Positions 36,101-46,052 are shown, numbered from the stretch's first letter. The stretch is 60,000 nt of DNA from Liolophura sinensis (GCF_032854445.1 NC_088300.1:11317191-11377190); one strand, 5' to 3'. Notes: a model not told the origin generated them from the sequence alone. Translations and numbers: made by a program.

Positions 36101-39100
36101 TGTAATTGAAGCAAGGAAATAACTAGCGGCATTAGACATATGCCTACATGCATAAGTTTACATCAATGCTACATCCGTCTACTGTCCCTGAACAAAAAAT
36201 GGATAGTGTTCATATTGGTGTACAACTACAGTTCACAACAAATAATAAAGTAAATTAAAGCTGTTATCAACAGCATTGTCAGGGTCCACAGTAATAGACT
36301 TTTACACTTCTGGTAGCCTGATGTCTATGAAGTTCATGATTATGGAAAAGAACATAAAAAAAAAAAAAATTAAATGCAAAGGAATGAACTGGATTGGAAC
36401 CCTTGACTGTCAGGCATCATTTACTACTGGCCAAGTACTGAAGACGAGCATAGAGAATAGGCAGCTTTGAATTTCTGCTGATAGCCAAATTGCATGAAGA
36501 CAAGTGACCCTAATAAACAAAATTCTGTGTAAGTGGCCACACAAACATCATAAACTACTTAGCCTTACTGTAACTAAGGCCACACGATGGCAATAATAAT
36601 AACAATATACCATGATTTATAAATACTTGTTTAATACTCTTATCACACAGTTGACCAGAGGAGAATCCACGGTGATCCATCCCAGGTACAAACAGGGAAG
36701 AGGAAAAAATAAGTTACAAGCATTTAAGTGTGTATAAGGCCTCCAGAATATCTTCTGCTGTGGCACATCCCATGAATTCGGAGGAAGTATCTAGCCGTGA
36801 CAATGTCACCTTCCCACAACCGAATATGAACGTCCATCTATCTGTTTTGTGTCTCCATACTTTCGCTTTCTTCAAACAAAACCACTTTCATCATCGTTTA
36901 TGTGGTGTGCTATATGTTTCTTGAAATGTTGTGGGTCACCAAATGTAGTCGTGTATGCAGACTTTCCCTTCCCACACTGGAATTATGAATAAGTACCTGT
37001 ATCAGCAGCAGAGTCGTAGGGCCAGTGGGACTGGATTGAGTTCAGACACCACCAATGCTCTGCCTCTAATGTTTCATTGCTAGATGTACACTGACTGCTG
37101 TTGTTATCTCTGCTCTCTACGACTGTACAAGGTCAACTGTCAGTACTGACAGGCAGTTTGGTACCATAAGCTCAGTTTTCCTTCCTATCATTTCTGAAAG
37201 ACTGGGTCAATGTTCTGAGCTTCTGCCAGTTGGAACAATTGGGCGGTTTGATGCTGATCGACTGATGGATACAAACCACATGGCGATGATGGTATGGAAG
37301 TATATTGAGGAGTTATCCGCCTTAGGTTACTTTGCAGAAAGCCTATGCAAACCTATGCCATTAACCGCATGAGTTATACATTGGCGTTCCGAAACCACTT
37401 CATTAAAAACACGGAAATTTCACCGGTACATTTGGATTTTATAACAGCAAACATCACGGAATTTAGAGAATTTTGACTTTTGAAAATTGCCACAGCAGAC
37501 TTGATTTCAGATTACCTGATATTCCAGGACAAAACCATTAAAATCTTAAATTCCATCTGGAACAGGCAGTTCAGTTTTTTCTGATATTCCGGATTTCCCC
37601 TTATCTGTGCGGACCCGGTTATTTGCATACCAAACTAAAGTTTTTTACAATATGGATAGGGCAATCCACCTAAAGACAGTAAATGAAAAGTTTATTTCGA
37701 TAGATATAATAGTTTTGGAGAAGAAGATTTTTTTTAGCTTATCAATACAGTTCAAAATGGCCGCTAAATGGCATGACTGGTAAAACAGCACAAAACATCA
37801 AAGGCTACTTCATATATTCCTTATAAAGACTCCAAAGTTTGGTTTTTCTACCTTTATCAGTTTTTTGAGGTATTGCAGTTGACTAAGAATAATAATAATA
37901 ATATGAACAATTTCAAGATTTGTCCCGCTAGGATACTAGTGTGGGCACCTAATTAATAAGGTAATGATTTACTATCTGACTGGTGTTCAATGTAGTATCG
38001 GTACTCAAGATAAAGCAGAGAAGAAAGATAAGAAGTAAATCCTACTGGGAAGGAAGACGACATCCCAAAATCATCCGGCTGCTCAAAGCCAAGACTTTCC
38101 TCTGGATTCAGGTAGTCATCTGCAATAAAGTATTAACAATTCAAAACTTTCTGCTTTGACACATCTGGAATTCATTCTTTGTGTTTCCAACGCAACACAT
38201 TACCCTCTTTTTTCCTAACATGGCATGAAGAATACACCACAGAGTATTTGATTTTTTTTTTTTTTTTTTTTGATTGGTGTTTTACGCCGTACTCAAGAAT
38301 ATTTCACTTATACGACGGCGGCCAGCATTATGGTGGGTGGAAACCGGGCAGAGCCCGGCGGAAACCCACGACCATCCGCAGGTTGCTGGCAGACCTTCCC
38401 ACGTACGGCCGGAGAGGAAGCCAGCATGAGCTGGTCTTGAACTCACCGCGACCGCATTGGTGAGAGGCTTCTGGGTCACTACGCTGCGCTAGTGCGCTAA
38501 CCGACTGAGCCACGGAGGCCCCCCAGAGTATTTGAAGTGTGGTTAGACTTACTATTGAATACATGAAAAGCGTATTTATTTATTTATTGTGCCTAGAATA
38601 TAGTCCCAAATTATAATTTGAGTTTATATGCCTGTCTGATGAAAATTATGCAGGTTTTTATGGAGGACAGGGAAATAATTTCTGGGGAGAATCAGACTAC
38701 ATTCATTTGTCCTTTGGGGTGAGACCGCTGATGCTTCTGGCCTTACCTTTGGGGTGAGACTGCTGACACTTCTGGCTTTACCTTTGGGGTGAGACCGCTG
38801 ACACTTCTGGCCTTACCTTTGGGGTGAGACTGCTGACGCTTCTGGCTTTACCTTTGTGGTGAGACTGCTGACGCTTCTGGCCTTACCTTTGGGGTGAGAC
38901 TGCTGGCGCTTCTGGCTTTACCTTTGTGGTGAGACTGCTGGCGCTTCTGGCCTTACCCATGGGGTGAGACTGCTGGCGCTTCTGGCTTTACCTTTGTGGT
39001 GAGACCGCTGATGCTTCTGAACTTACCTTTGGGGTGAGACTGCTGACGCTTCTGGCCTTACCTTTGGGGTGAGACCGCTGACACTTCTGGCCTTACCTTT

Positions 39101-42100
39101 GGGGTGAGACCGCTGACGCTTCTGGCCTTACCTTGGGGTGAGACTGCTGACGCTTCTGGCCTTACCTTTGTTGTGAGACCGCTGACGCTTCTGGCCTTAC
39201 CTTTGGGGTGAGACTGCTGATGCTTCTGGCTTTACCTTTGTGGTGAGACTGCTGATGCTTCTGGCCTTACCGTTGGGGTTAGACTGCTGACGCTTCTGGC
39301 TTTGGGAGTTAGTGTTAAACGTTGTTTTGGAAATGGATCTTGTGATTATCGACTTGGAACGCCCTTTACAGACTACGAATGGTATAGGAATGTCGGACTT
39401 GACGCTTATATTTACCTTTGTGGTGAGACCGCTGATGCTTCTGGCCTTACCTTTGGGGTGAGACTGCTGACGCTTCTGGCCTTACCTTTGGGGTGTAAAC
39501 TGAGCACATCATCAGACTCGGAGATCCATGTGTTGGATGGAGACAGAGTCATCTCGTCCACAAATGGGATGTTGCTGGGTGCAGGTTTGTGCGAGTCTTC
39601 AGAGGACAGAGATGACTGGCTGCCCACGGCCTCACTCAGTAATGGCACTGTTGCATCTGAGCTAGAGCCCACTGTCGGGGAGGAAATCTTTTGTCTCCGC
39701 AGCTGTAACTTGCGATCCATGTCATCTGATATGCCACAGGAAGTTTGAGGGGTTGACTGCAAATAAAAATTTAAAGGAGCATCTGAAACTAATGTATGGT
39801 TTTCACTTTAGATCATTCAGTACTCCATTGTCCAGATAAACATAATAAGCATTGGTAAATTCATGCTAATCACAGGTAATGGCAACTGGCACTTCACTTT
39901 CTCTGGCTTACATCATCTTGCTGCCAGCTTCAAAATCTACCTTGCTTGACTGTACATATGAAAGTGCACAGAAAACTACTCCTTCAATAGCCAATGGCAT
40001 TGTGTCACGCATACTTCTAGACTACTGGGAGATTTTCAGGCAATCAATGATTGTCCCTTATCAGTATGTATAGTGTTGATGTACTTTTATCAACATGATC
40101 TCAGGCAGTTGAAAATCACTGTGCTATCAGGTACATTTTCCTCTTCACTACATCCCAAGCCACTACAGGGTCACCTTACTTTCTTCATACTCTACTCGAG
40201 TCAGTGTTCCTTTTCTTCCTTGCGCATTGTTTATTCCTTGGATGATAATAAATCAAAGCAGATATGACAGCACAAAAAGATACAGTACAGTATGTCTTCA
40301 GCTGCACACTGTCTACTTTTGTCAAGTTGTGATTACCATGGCAAAGGGCTGCTCACTCTCCATCATCTCGACTGACTCAGGGATATAAGTGGCCAGGAAG
40401 GGGTCTGCTGTCTTCCTGTAACAACTCCTAGCAGAACACATCTGCTTGTTTCGCTCATCTGCCATTCATATAAAATAAGTAAATGCAGAAATATTTCTTC
40501 AACTGTAACAATTCAATTATAATTTCAATGAATTCATCTATAGGCTAAGTATGTTAGCCTTCTGGACAAAATACATGGCCAGATTATCACAAATGACAAC
40601 CTGGCCTGCCAATATTTGACTCTGTGTTGATGGTGGAAGGGAAACTCTGGATAAAACTGACCATTCAGTTCTTCACTCAAAGTCACATGTCAATAGACAT
40701 CTATAAGTCTTTACTTTATGTATATGACATCTAAAAGAATAACACAATTTTATTCACCGTAGGCGATACGTCTCCTTAAAGCAATCATGTTCATGTGAAA
40801 GCTTGCTGTAAATAAGCAGCAATTATAGTCCTTAGGGCTATTAACTTCCAACACTATCTCAATGATAGGTAATAAGAGAAATACAAACATAGCCATCACT
40901 TCTTAGCTAGAGGCAGTTGTCTGTTGCAGTATTTACCTGAGGTTTTCCTGATTTTGGTTGTAAGGAATGTGTTGGACAGGTCAAGCTTGATGCCCAGTTC
41001 GTCACTCAGCCCCTGGATGTGTTGCTCTATGTGACAGATGTAGTCCACCACTCTCTGCAGCATCACCACCTTTATATACACAGTCAGAAGTTAGGTGTGT
41101 AATTAACAATTAAAAATCAAAGGACACATTTTTGGAAATAGATTGTCCACAATACTACTAACTTTCAGCTCTTTCACAGGAACATGGGGAGCAGTACATG
41201 CAATGCAAGTTTAGTAACCATGCTAACTGGTGAGCACGCTTTTTGAACCTGTAGAAAAGTCAATTTAACCACCCACTGATTTCATTTCCTTATATTGCTA
41301 GTGCAATAATTCATAGATATGCATTTTAAGAAAAGCTTGTTTTTCTTATAAGTATATGCTTAAATTTTCATGCAAAATTCCAACTTTGTTGGAGCCATGA
41401 TGTGGTAGTTTGTAAGTGTGTGTCTATAACGTCATGACTGTGGGTGTGTCCATGATGGAAATTTATTTATTTGATTTGTGTTTTACGCCGTACTCAAGAA
41501 TATTTCACTTATACGACGGCGGCCAGCATTATGGTGGGTGGAAACCGGGCACAGCGAGGGGGAAACCCACGACCATCCAAAGGTTGCTGGCAGACCTTCC
41601 CACTTACGGCCGGTCCATGATGGAGAGGCATATATGTGGATGTGTCCGTGATGTGGTTGCTAGGACAATGTATGTAGATGCGTTTGTGATGTGCTTGGTA
41701 TGTGGGTGTGCCTGCAATATGTTGGCTAGTGTGTGGGTGTGTCTATGGTGTGGTGGCTAGTATGTGGGTGTTTCTATGGTGTGGTAGCTAGTATGTGGGT
41801 GTTTCTATGGTGTGGTGGCTAGTAAATGGGTGTTTCCATGGTGGAGTAGCTAGTTTGTGGGTATCTATGGAGTGGTGGCTAATATGTGGGTGTGTCTATG
41901 GTGTGGTGGCCAGGGTGTGGGTGTGTTTATGGTGTGGTGGCTAGTATGTGGGTGCTTCCATGGTGTGGTGGCCGAGGCAAGTCCTCTTGATTTTACATCC
42001 TCAAATAAAGAATCCTACAATGCTACATTTTCTCTACATGAACTATCCGCATCCCTGAGCAGGGCCCATGACTCAACTCCAGGGCCAGTTGATATCCACT

Positions 42101-45100
42101 ATTAGCTTTTACGACACCTTCCAGAATCTTCCTTGAGGGTGCTTCTTGGAATTTTTAATACCATTTGGATTTCCGGGAATTTTCCTGCCTCATGGCAAAA
42201 CACCATTATTGTCCCCATCTCAAAGCCCGGAAAGGATTCTACCGATCCAAATAACTATCGTCCTATTTCCTTAACCAGCTGTGTATGCAACACTATGGAG
42301 AGGATGATTAACGATCGCTTAGTCTGGTTTTTGGAGACTAACGAGTTGATAAGCGACATTCAATGTGGATTTTGAAAGAATAGCATTGCTGCTGATCATC
42401 TTGTTCGTCTAGAATCCTTTATTAAGAACGGTATCGTTAATCGTGACCATGTTGTATCTGTCTTTTTTGATCCGGAAAAGGCATATGACACTACTTGGAA
42501 ATATGATATTATGAAAGATATGCATGGATTTGGCCTTAGAGGTCGGTTTCCTGACTTTATTCGTAAATTCTTAGACCATCGACACTTCCAAGTTCGGGTT
42601 GGGGCTACCCTATCCGACTACTTTGAACAAGATCAGGGGGTTCCTCAAGGCAGCACTTTATCAGTTACTCTCTTTAGCATTAAGATTAATAGCCTTGCCA
42701 GAGTTTTATCTCCTAGTATGAAAGGGTTCATTTTTGTGGACGATCTTGGTATCTCTTGTCGAGGCAAAGGTATGCACACTGTCGAGAGACAGCTGCAGCT
42801 TTGCCTTAATAAAACCCATGCCTGGCCACCAAGTCGAAGACTAACTGTGTACATTTTGGTCGGAAGAACTTCCCCCATGAAGACCCCAAGGTATTTTTAG
42901 ATGGGTCCCCCATCAAGGTTGTGCCGGAGGCAAAACTCCTCGGGGTGATCTTCGATAAGTACCTTACATTTAAATCTCACATTATCTTAGGGCCACATGC
43001 CTAAAAGCGCTTGATATTTTGAAGGTTGTCTCTAGTGCTCAATGGAGAGGGGATCATGAAATCCTTCTTTCGAGCATTGATTCATTCTAAGCTAGACTAT
43101 GCCTGCAGTGTTTATGGAGGTGCGTCACGCTCCCAATTAAAGAAATTATGGTGCAGTGGCTAGTACATGTATATGGGTGTGTCGATTTTTGGTGTGTGTG
43201 TGTGTGTGTATGTCCTGTCGTTATGTCACCTTGGTTTCCTTGGCCTTCTCATCATAGCCAGGTACTCGACTACACACAGCCTTCATGTTCTTGATCAGAG
43301 TGTGATGGCGAACTCTGGAAATAATCCACTCATATATTTATTTATTTCTTTGATTGGTGTTTTATGCCATAATTAAGAATATTTCACTTATACAATGAAG
43401 GCCAGCATTATAATGGCAGGAAACCAAGCCGAGCCAAGGAGAAACTCATGACCATCCGGAGGTTTCTGGCAAATCTTAACCCACGTACAGCTTTAGAAGA
43501 AGCCAGTACGAGCTCGACTTGAGTTCACAACCACACCAATGGAGAGAGGCCACCTCGGCCCACTGATATAACCTTGAGAAATATTTTCATGTACAAAAAT
43601 ACATGCAGCACACAACTGTAATAGAACCACGGCTAGAGCATTAGAGCAATTATGGATCTTCAGAACTAGATTTAGGAAACATGCTCTGTCTGTTTTACAA
43701 CCCTCAGTCACAACAAACTATGTTACTAATGCCACTTAACTGATAATTAATTATGACACCTCTGGTATTCTGTGAATTTGCAGAATATTGTAGGCCAGGT
43801 GGATCTACCTTAGCAACTGTGACATCTGTTGGATGGTGGGGTTTGGTGGTGGTAGTTGGCGATGTGGGGAAGAGGGGCCTGTTTGCTAACCTTTCGTTCT
43901 GTCTGTGTTTTTCCTGAAGGCGCATCAGCGTGTTGGGAGTGCGGGAGTTCCGTCCCGAGGAAAGGAAGGATGTCCGTGTAGGGGTTCGGTTTTCAGGGGA
44001 CATTATGGATCTCTGCACCTCAGGGTAATTCCCTAGAGGTTGCTGGTTCTTGCCTACAGCATGGCTGTCCTCATCCTGACAATAAGGATAACAACAAAGA
44101 AAGCTTAGGTTATTATGCACCCAGTCTCCACATTTGATTAACATTCATCAGAAGGTTCAACAGTCTAATAAAATAAAATAAATGTGGTGTTTTTATTTGT
44201 ATTTTTTACAATCTTTGTCACAATGTTTAATACCGATCAGGGGTAGAAATTAGAAGTAAAATCAGCTGGACAATGACGGACAATTGCCCTGCTGACACCT
44301 AAAAGTTACCAGACATTTCTTCACCTCACAGGACAAAATTTCTGTGCACTAAATTGTTGGCCGATACATGATTAAATGCACTAGTTTTGACATGTAACTG
44401 TTTTAACAGCTGACCAGGGGGGTATTTTTGGTCACTGTAATTTCCATACGTGGTGCAATACATCGCTTTTAATCTGCTTTGAAATATCGTTGTGTAGCTG
44501 ACGTTGTTGTTGTTGGATTATAGCTTCATCGCTGGGGTCGGTAATTAACTGTTTAGTCGATAGCTTCGCAAACCCAAAAGTAGACCGGTCGTCTCTTGAC
44601 CGATTGATATTTTTCGTTTTGCTGCCAACAACTACCATATTCCTAGAACCTTCTCAGTCACACTCCTGTCCCCGTGAACTTCACGTCGCAAGCGCCTTGC
44701 TTCTCCTTGCTCAATGAAAAGCCACGGGAACAGGGTAATGTACAGGTTTCGTAATAACAAAAATCTTATACAAGACATCTAGTATGTTTTATGGAAAGGA
44801 GATTTACAGAAGAAACAATGTTTTGAAGTAATTCGAAGTTTTCTTAGGGATAAAAGGCGCCCGTTTGGGAAACTGATCAAAGTGGTAAAATTTCATGTAT
44901 GTGCAAATTTTCATCACCAAATATGCAACCGGGCACTTGTCCGTGCTGGACATAAATTTTGATGGACAAGAACATTTTTTTCTCGAACATGTCCGACAAG
45001 TCAATGGTAATTCTGAACCCTGCTGATTCATAGCAGAGCTAACTTTTGTAAAGTCACAGTAGATAGTTAGAACATGGAAAAATGTTGTCATCAAATGAGA

Positions 45101-46022
45101 GGATAGGTTGTGGCGATCATTTGTTATTTTCTGTTAATAAGAGACGAAGTTGGTGAATTTGTTAAATATTTATATCACACCTCTGGAAAAACTAATCTGG
45201 GAATTCATTCAAATATAGTTGCAGACTATACTTTCATTTTCATGACAAACTTTCTCGCATAGATGAACAGGTATATACACCATATTGGTGGAAGTCTTCA
45301 ACAAATGGCCACACAAGCATAGCTGACCACTTATTGTCGCCAAGACCACGCTGGATGCGGGACCAGAAGAGAGTACAAATTTCCTCTCCAAGTCTGGGTT
45401 TGAACCCGCACATCATGTGAGCTGGTGACTGAAAGGCATGCAAGTGCCACTTTGGCTCTAACCACTAAACCAAGCCCCACTCCACGAATGATGTACAAGG
45501 TACATGCACATCATGATTTGCAAGAACAAAAACCCACATAATACATAACAACATTTAAGTAGATTAAATATGGCACAAATTTGTAATAGTCCTAACCATG
45601 AACATCAGGTGGTATGCATCAGAACATCCTGCTGCACATGTTATCAGACAACAATTCACTAATTTCTACTGGTAACAGACAATAATCAGCAAATACACCA
45701 ACATATTCACCTTGCCACCCATGCAGCGCTGTATGTGTCCATGTGGAATGAAGTGTTTGTGAAAACTAGTACCAGGGGACAATAATGGGTTTGACACAGT
45801 GTGCGAAGAGCAGGGAGTGTGGTTGGGGGTGTCTGACAGGCTGTGACTACAGTCTTGCACATCATCACACATGACAGCATTCTCATCTAGATAAGACCTG
45901 AATGGAATCTCTCGCTCCCCCTCCTCGACTTCCAGCTCCACCAGACAATCTGACAGTCCACTCATGCTGTGTTCTTCCTCCAGCACACATGGAGGAACCA
46001 TGCCGGCTTCCACTGTCTCCAT
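27173..46022 (-). CDS. bHLH-like plus HMG-box protein, BHMG1/MEIOSIN-like, complete (797 aa)
   Basis: Thirteen minus-strand coding exons with GT-AG borders: 46022-45711, 44075-43760, 43312-43230, 41069-40937, 40458-40337, 39756-39486, 38119-38046, 35910-35758, 33891-33732, 32547-32415, 32180-32079, 28266-28177, 27617-27173. They sum to 2394 bases and every phase matches. The ATG is preceded by an in-frame TAG two codons upstream and by a splice acceptor near 46052, so the first exon is non-coding. Residues about 209-262 form a helix-loop-helix with a short atypical basic stretch (TRVRHH). Residues 600-662 form an HMG box. A basic segment with RGGRGRR follows, then three sumoylation-type motifs (IKQE 762, VKTE 782, IKQE 791). 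This domain pair is known from BHMG1/MEIOSIN, a partner of STRA8 that switches on meiotic genes. The architecture is seen; orthology and germline role are inferred. Confidence 0.8.
27725..28180 (+). repeat. 62-bp C/T-rich minisatellite abutting a 5' splice site
   Basis: About seven units of TCAATCCCCTGTACTCATCT and ATACTCTCTTATCCCCACAC. It fills nearly all of the last intron of the BHMG1-like gene. On the minus strand it begins right at the donor AA|GTAAGTATAGG, and units carry the related AAGTACAGGGGATT. A plus-strand ORF over it (27762-28283) is a repeat artefact. Confidence 0.8.
28300..30350 (+). mobile_element. CR1-like LINE with SGNH-hydrolase ORF1, internally deleted
   Basis: Antisense to the host gene, in its intron 11. 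In order: an SGNH (GDSL esterase-like) region with SSILQGIKPRG, the block III motif QFGTNDVSR (28500-28535) and block V GDGLHLSAKGTSQL (28950-28995); a zinc-knuckle stretch with CWTCQCYGHKTKF (29150-29195); an endonuclease scrap GGGLLVYVGDNMS (29640-29690); then the reverse transcriptase C-terminus with HPKLLGVTIDD and NHAKILFYNSYVQSLLDY (29805-29990) and a tail to 30345. Most endonuclease and RT core is deleted. Esterase-like ORF1 proteins are known from CR1-type LINEs. Confidence 0.75.
30622..30690 (+). mobile_element. Fragment of SINE family 1
   Basis: CCTGCGGATGGTCGTGGGTT followed by CACTGCCCGGTTTTCTC matches the body of the SINE at 38252-38523 in inverse orientation. Confidence 0.55.
30700..31895 (+). 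repeat. 22-24-bp minisatellite, about 1.2 kb
   Basis: About 50 units of CACCACCACAGCAGTGTGTAAG, with higher-order blocks such as the 71-bp block repeated at 30925-31080 that includes GTATAAAAAACAACAGCACA. Located in intron 11 of the BHMG1-like gene. Long minus-strand Cys/His-rich ORFs across it come from the repeat. Confidence 0.9.
32541..33185 (-). repeat. 46-bp minisatellite containing a 3' splice site and exon start
   Basis: About 14 units. On the minus strand each reads roughly TTCTGTGTGTTACAG|ATGAC then GACTACTTTGTGTCTTACG. The true acceptor and start of exon 32547-32415 read TTCTGTGTGTTACAG|ATGAC then AACTATTTTGTGTCTTACG. The unit thus includes at least 15 intron and 24 exon bases, and the exon itself is the last unit. 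Confidence 0.9.
33365..33645 (-). mobile_element. Diverged SINE-like repeat, second family
   Basis: TTATTTATTTCTTTGATTGG at the left is the inverted A-rich tail seen in SINE family 1. GAGGAAAACAGAATGCCTGG and AGTAAACCACTAACC follow, a body different from family 1. No tRNA-like head is obvious. It lies in intron 9 of the BHMG1-like gene. Confidence 0.5.
36000..38045. other. Intron 7 of BHMG1-like gene, mostly unique sequence
   Basis: Between exons 38119-38046 and 35910-35758. AT-rich, with an (AAT)n run at about 37889-37902. No further conserved exon was seen and the phases of the flanking exons already join. Confidence 0.5.
38252..38523 (-). mobile_element. Full-length tRNA-derived SINE (family 1) with perfect target duplication
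   Basis: Flanked by the 12-bp duplication CAGAGTATTTGA (38240-38251 and 38524-38535). Minus strand starts with a tRNA-like head having an A box (GTGGCTCAGTCGGTTAGC) and a B-box-like GAGTTCAAGACC. It continues with the body (GGTCGTGGGTTTCC, CCACCATAATGCTGG) and the tail TTCTTGAGTACGGCGTAAAA, and ends in a run of A (T20 on the + strand). It lies in intron 6 of the BHMG1-like gene. The near-intact sequence suggests recent insertion. Confidence 0.93.
38706..39487 (-). repeat. 35-bp minisatellite of 5' splice sites in BHMG1-like gene
   Basis: About 17 units (38706-39300), a 112-bp interruption (39301-39412), then two units that join the true exon end at 39486. On the minus strand the unit contains CACCCCAAAG|GTAAGGCC, the same as the real donor (CACCCCAAAG|GTAAGGCC) with at least ten exon bases. 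Most copies keep AAAGGTAAGG or AAAGGTAAAG. Confidence 0.92.
41460..41612 (-). mobile_element. 5'-truncated SINE family 1 copy
   Basis: Carries body and tail of the SINE but no tRNA-like head. It is flanked by the 12-bp repeat GTCCATGATGGA (41448-41459 and 41613-41624), which looks like a target duplication although the host minisatellite is itself repetitive. Confidence 0.8.
41975..43150 (+). pseudogene. LINE reverse transcriptase fragment
   Basis: Same LINE type as at 15255-22180. Recognised blocks: SISKPGKDSTDPNNYRPISL-like (42205-42265), DIQCGF, YDTTWKYDIMKDMHGFGLRG (42485-42545), DQGVPQGSTLSVTLFSIKIN (42630-42690) and the catalytic box as FVDD (42733-42744). Endonuclease, RNase H and 3' end are absent. 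Stops at 42103, 42373 and 42898 and later frameshifts disable it. Confidence 0.85.
43337..43558 (-). mobile_element. SINE family 1 copy with near-perfect target duplication
   Basis: Diverged body and tail as at 38252-38523, partial head. Flanked by CCACTCATAT on the left and CCACTGATAT on the right (one mismatch). Lies in intron 2 of the BHMG1-like gene, just upstream of the helix 1 exon. Confidence 0.75.
44238..45022. mobile_element. Non-autonomous transposon with CAGGG ends
   Basis: CAGGGGTAGAAATTAGAAG at the left and an imperfect inverse (ending GTAATTCTGAACCCTG, 45022) bound 785 bp. The interior has GGACAATGACGGACAATT and CTTGTCCGTGCTGGACA stretches, in the style of the element at 10009. 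No target duplication is clear. It lies in intron 1 of the BHMG1-like gene. Confidence 0.5.
44432..44638 (-). CDS. Small ORF inside the CAGGG element, unknown
   Basis: A 68-codon ORF, MVVVGSKTKNINRS... with a Gln-rich helix-like centre (AIIQQQQRQLHNDISKQIK). Its composition looks more protein-like than neighbouring random ORFs. It could be a captured host exon, a transposase scrap, or chance. No family recognised and no splice partner found. Confidence 0.25.
   Translation of the reverse strand: MVVVGSKTKNINRSRDDRSTFGFAKLSTKQLITDPSDEAIIQQQQRQLHNDISKQIKSDVLHHVWKLQ
45278..45482 (-). mobile_element. tRNA-derived SINE, third family
   Basis: Minus strand begins GGGGCTTGGTTTAGTGGTTA (A-box-like) and has GCGGGTTCAAACCC, a good B box, about 70 bases on. 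A body with GTCTTGGCGACAATAAGTGG and ending GACTTCCACCAATATGG follows. The head is tRNA-like, but the trailing body marks it as a SINE and not a tRNA gene. Confidence 0.65.
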
Positions 46023-46052
46023 GCTCTAACAGTTCACCACATCTCACTGCCC

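Larger units (their letters stand above)
41400..43215 (+). repeat. 32-bp GT-rich minisatellite, interrupted by SINE and LINE pieces
   Basis: Units of GTGGGTGTGTCTATGGTGTG plus GTGGCTAGTAT run at 41400-41458, 41613-41975 and 43148-43215. The SINE at 41460-41612 and the LINE fragment at 41975-43150 sit inside it. It lies in intron 3 of the BHMG1-like gene. Confidence 0.8.
40937..43312 (-). other. Helix-loop-helix domain exons of the BHMG1-like gene
   Basis: Exon 43312-43230 encodes helix 1 (HTLIKNMKAVCSRVPGY) and the loop (DEKAKETK). Exon 41069-40937 encodes helix 2 (VVMLQRVVDYICHIEQHI). The intron lies exactly between loop and helix 2. The usual His/Glu/Arg E-box-reading residues are not seen before helix 1, so DNA binding by this domain is doubtful and dimerisation more likely, as proposed for MEIOSIN and STRA8. 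The intron between them carries a minisatellite, a truncated SINE and a LINE fragment. Confidence 0.75.

Noticed and set aside
36640-36720. Possible extra exon of the minus-strand gene
   Set aside because: No AG acceptor in phase was found, and the flanking exons already join in frame.
38179-38463. 94-codon ORF with an HLYDGGQHYGGWKPG-type peptide, also seen at 41416 and 57288
   Set aside because: This is a conceptual translation of the SINE and not a gene family.
39302-39748. 148-codon plus-strand ORF
   Set aside because: It is the antisense shadow of exon 6 of the BHMG1-like gene plus part of the 35-bp array.
43760-43809. Alternative donor at 43809 (GCTAAG|GTAGAT) for exon 2 of the BHMG1-like gene
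   Set aside because: It ends in phase 0 and puts the helix-loop-helix exon out of frame; the donor at 43760 with acceptor before 43312 keeps the frame.
45278-45482. Candidate tRNA gene on the minus strand
   Set aside because: A and B boxes are present, but no good cloverleaf is seen and a long conserved-looking body follows, so it is a SINE head.
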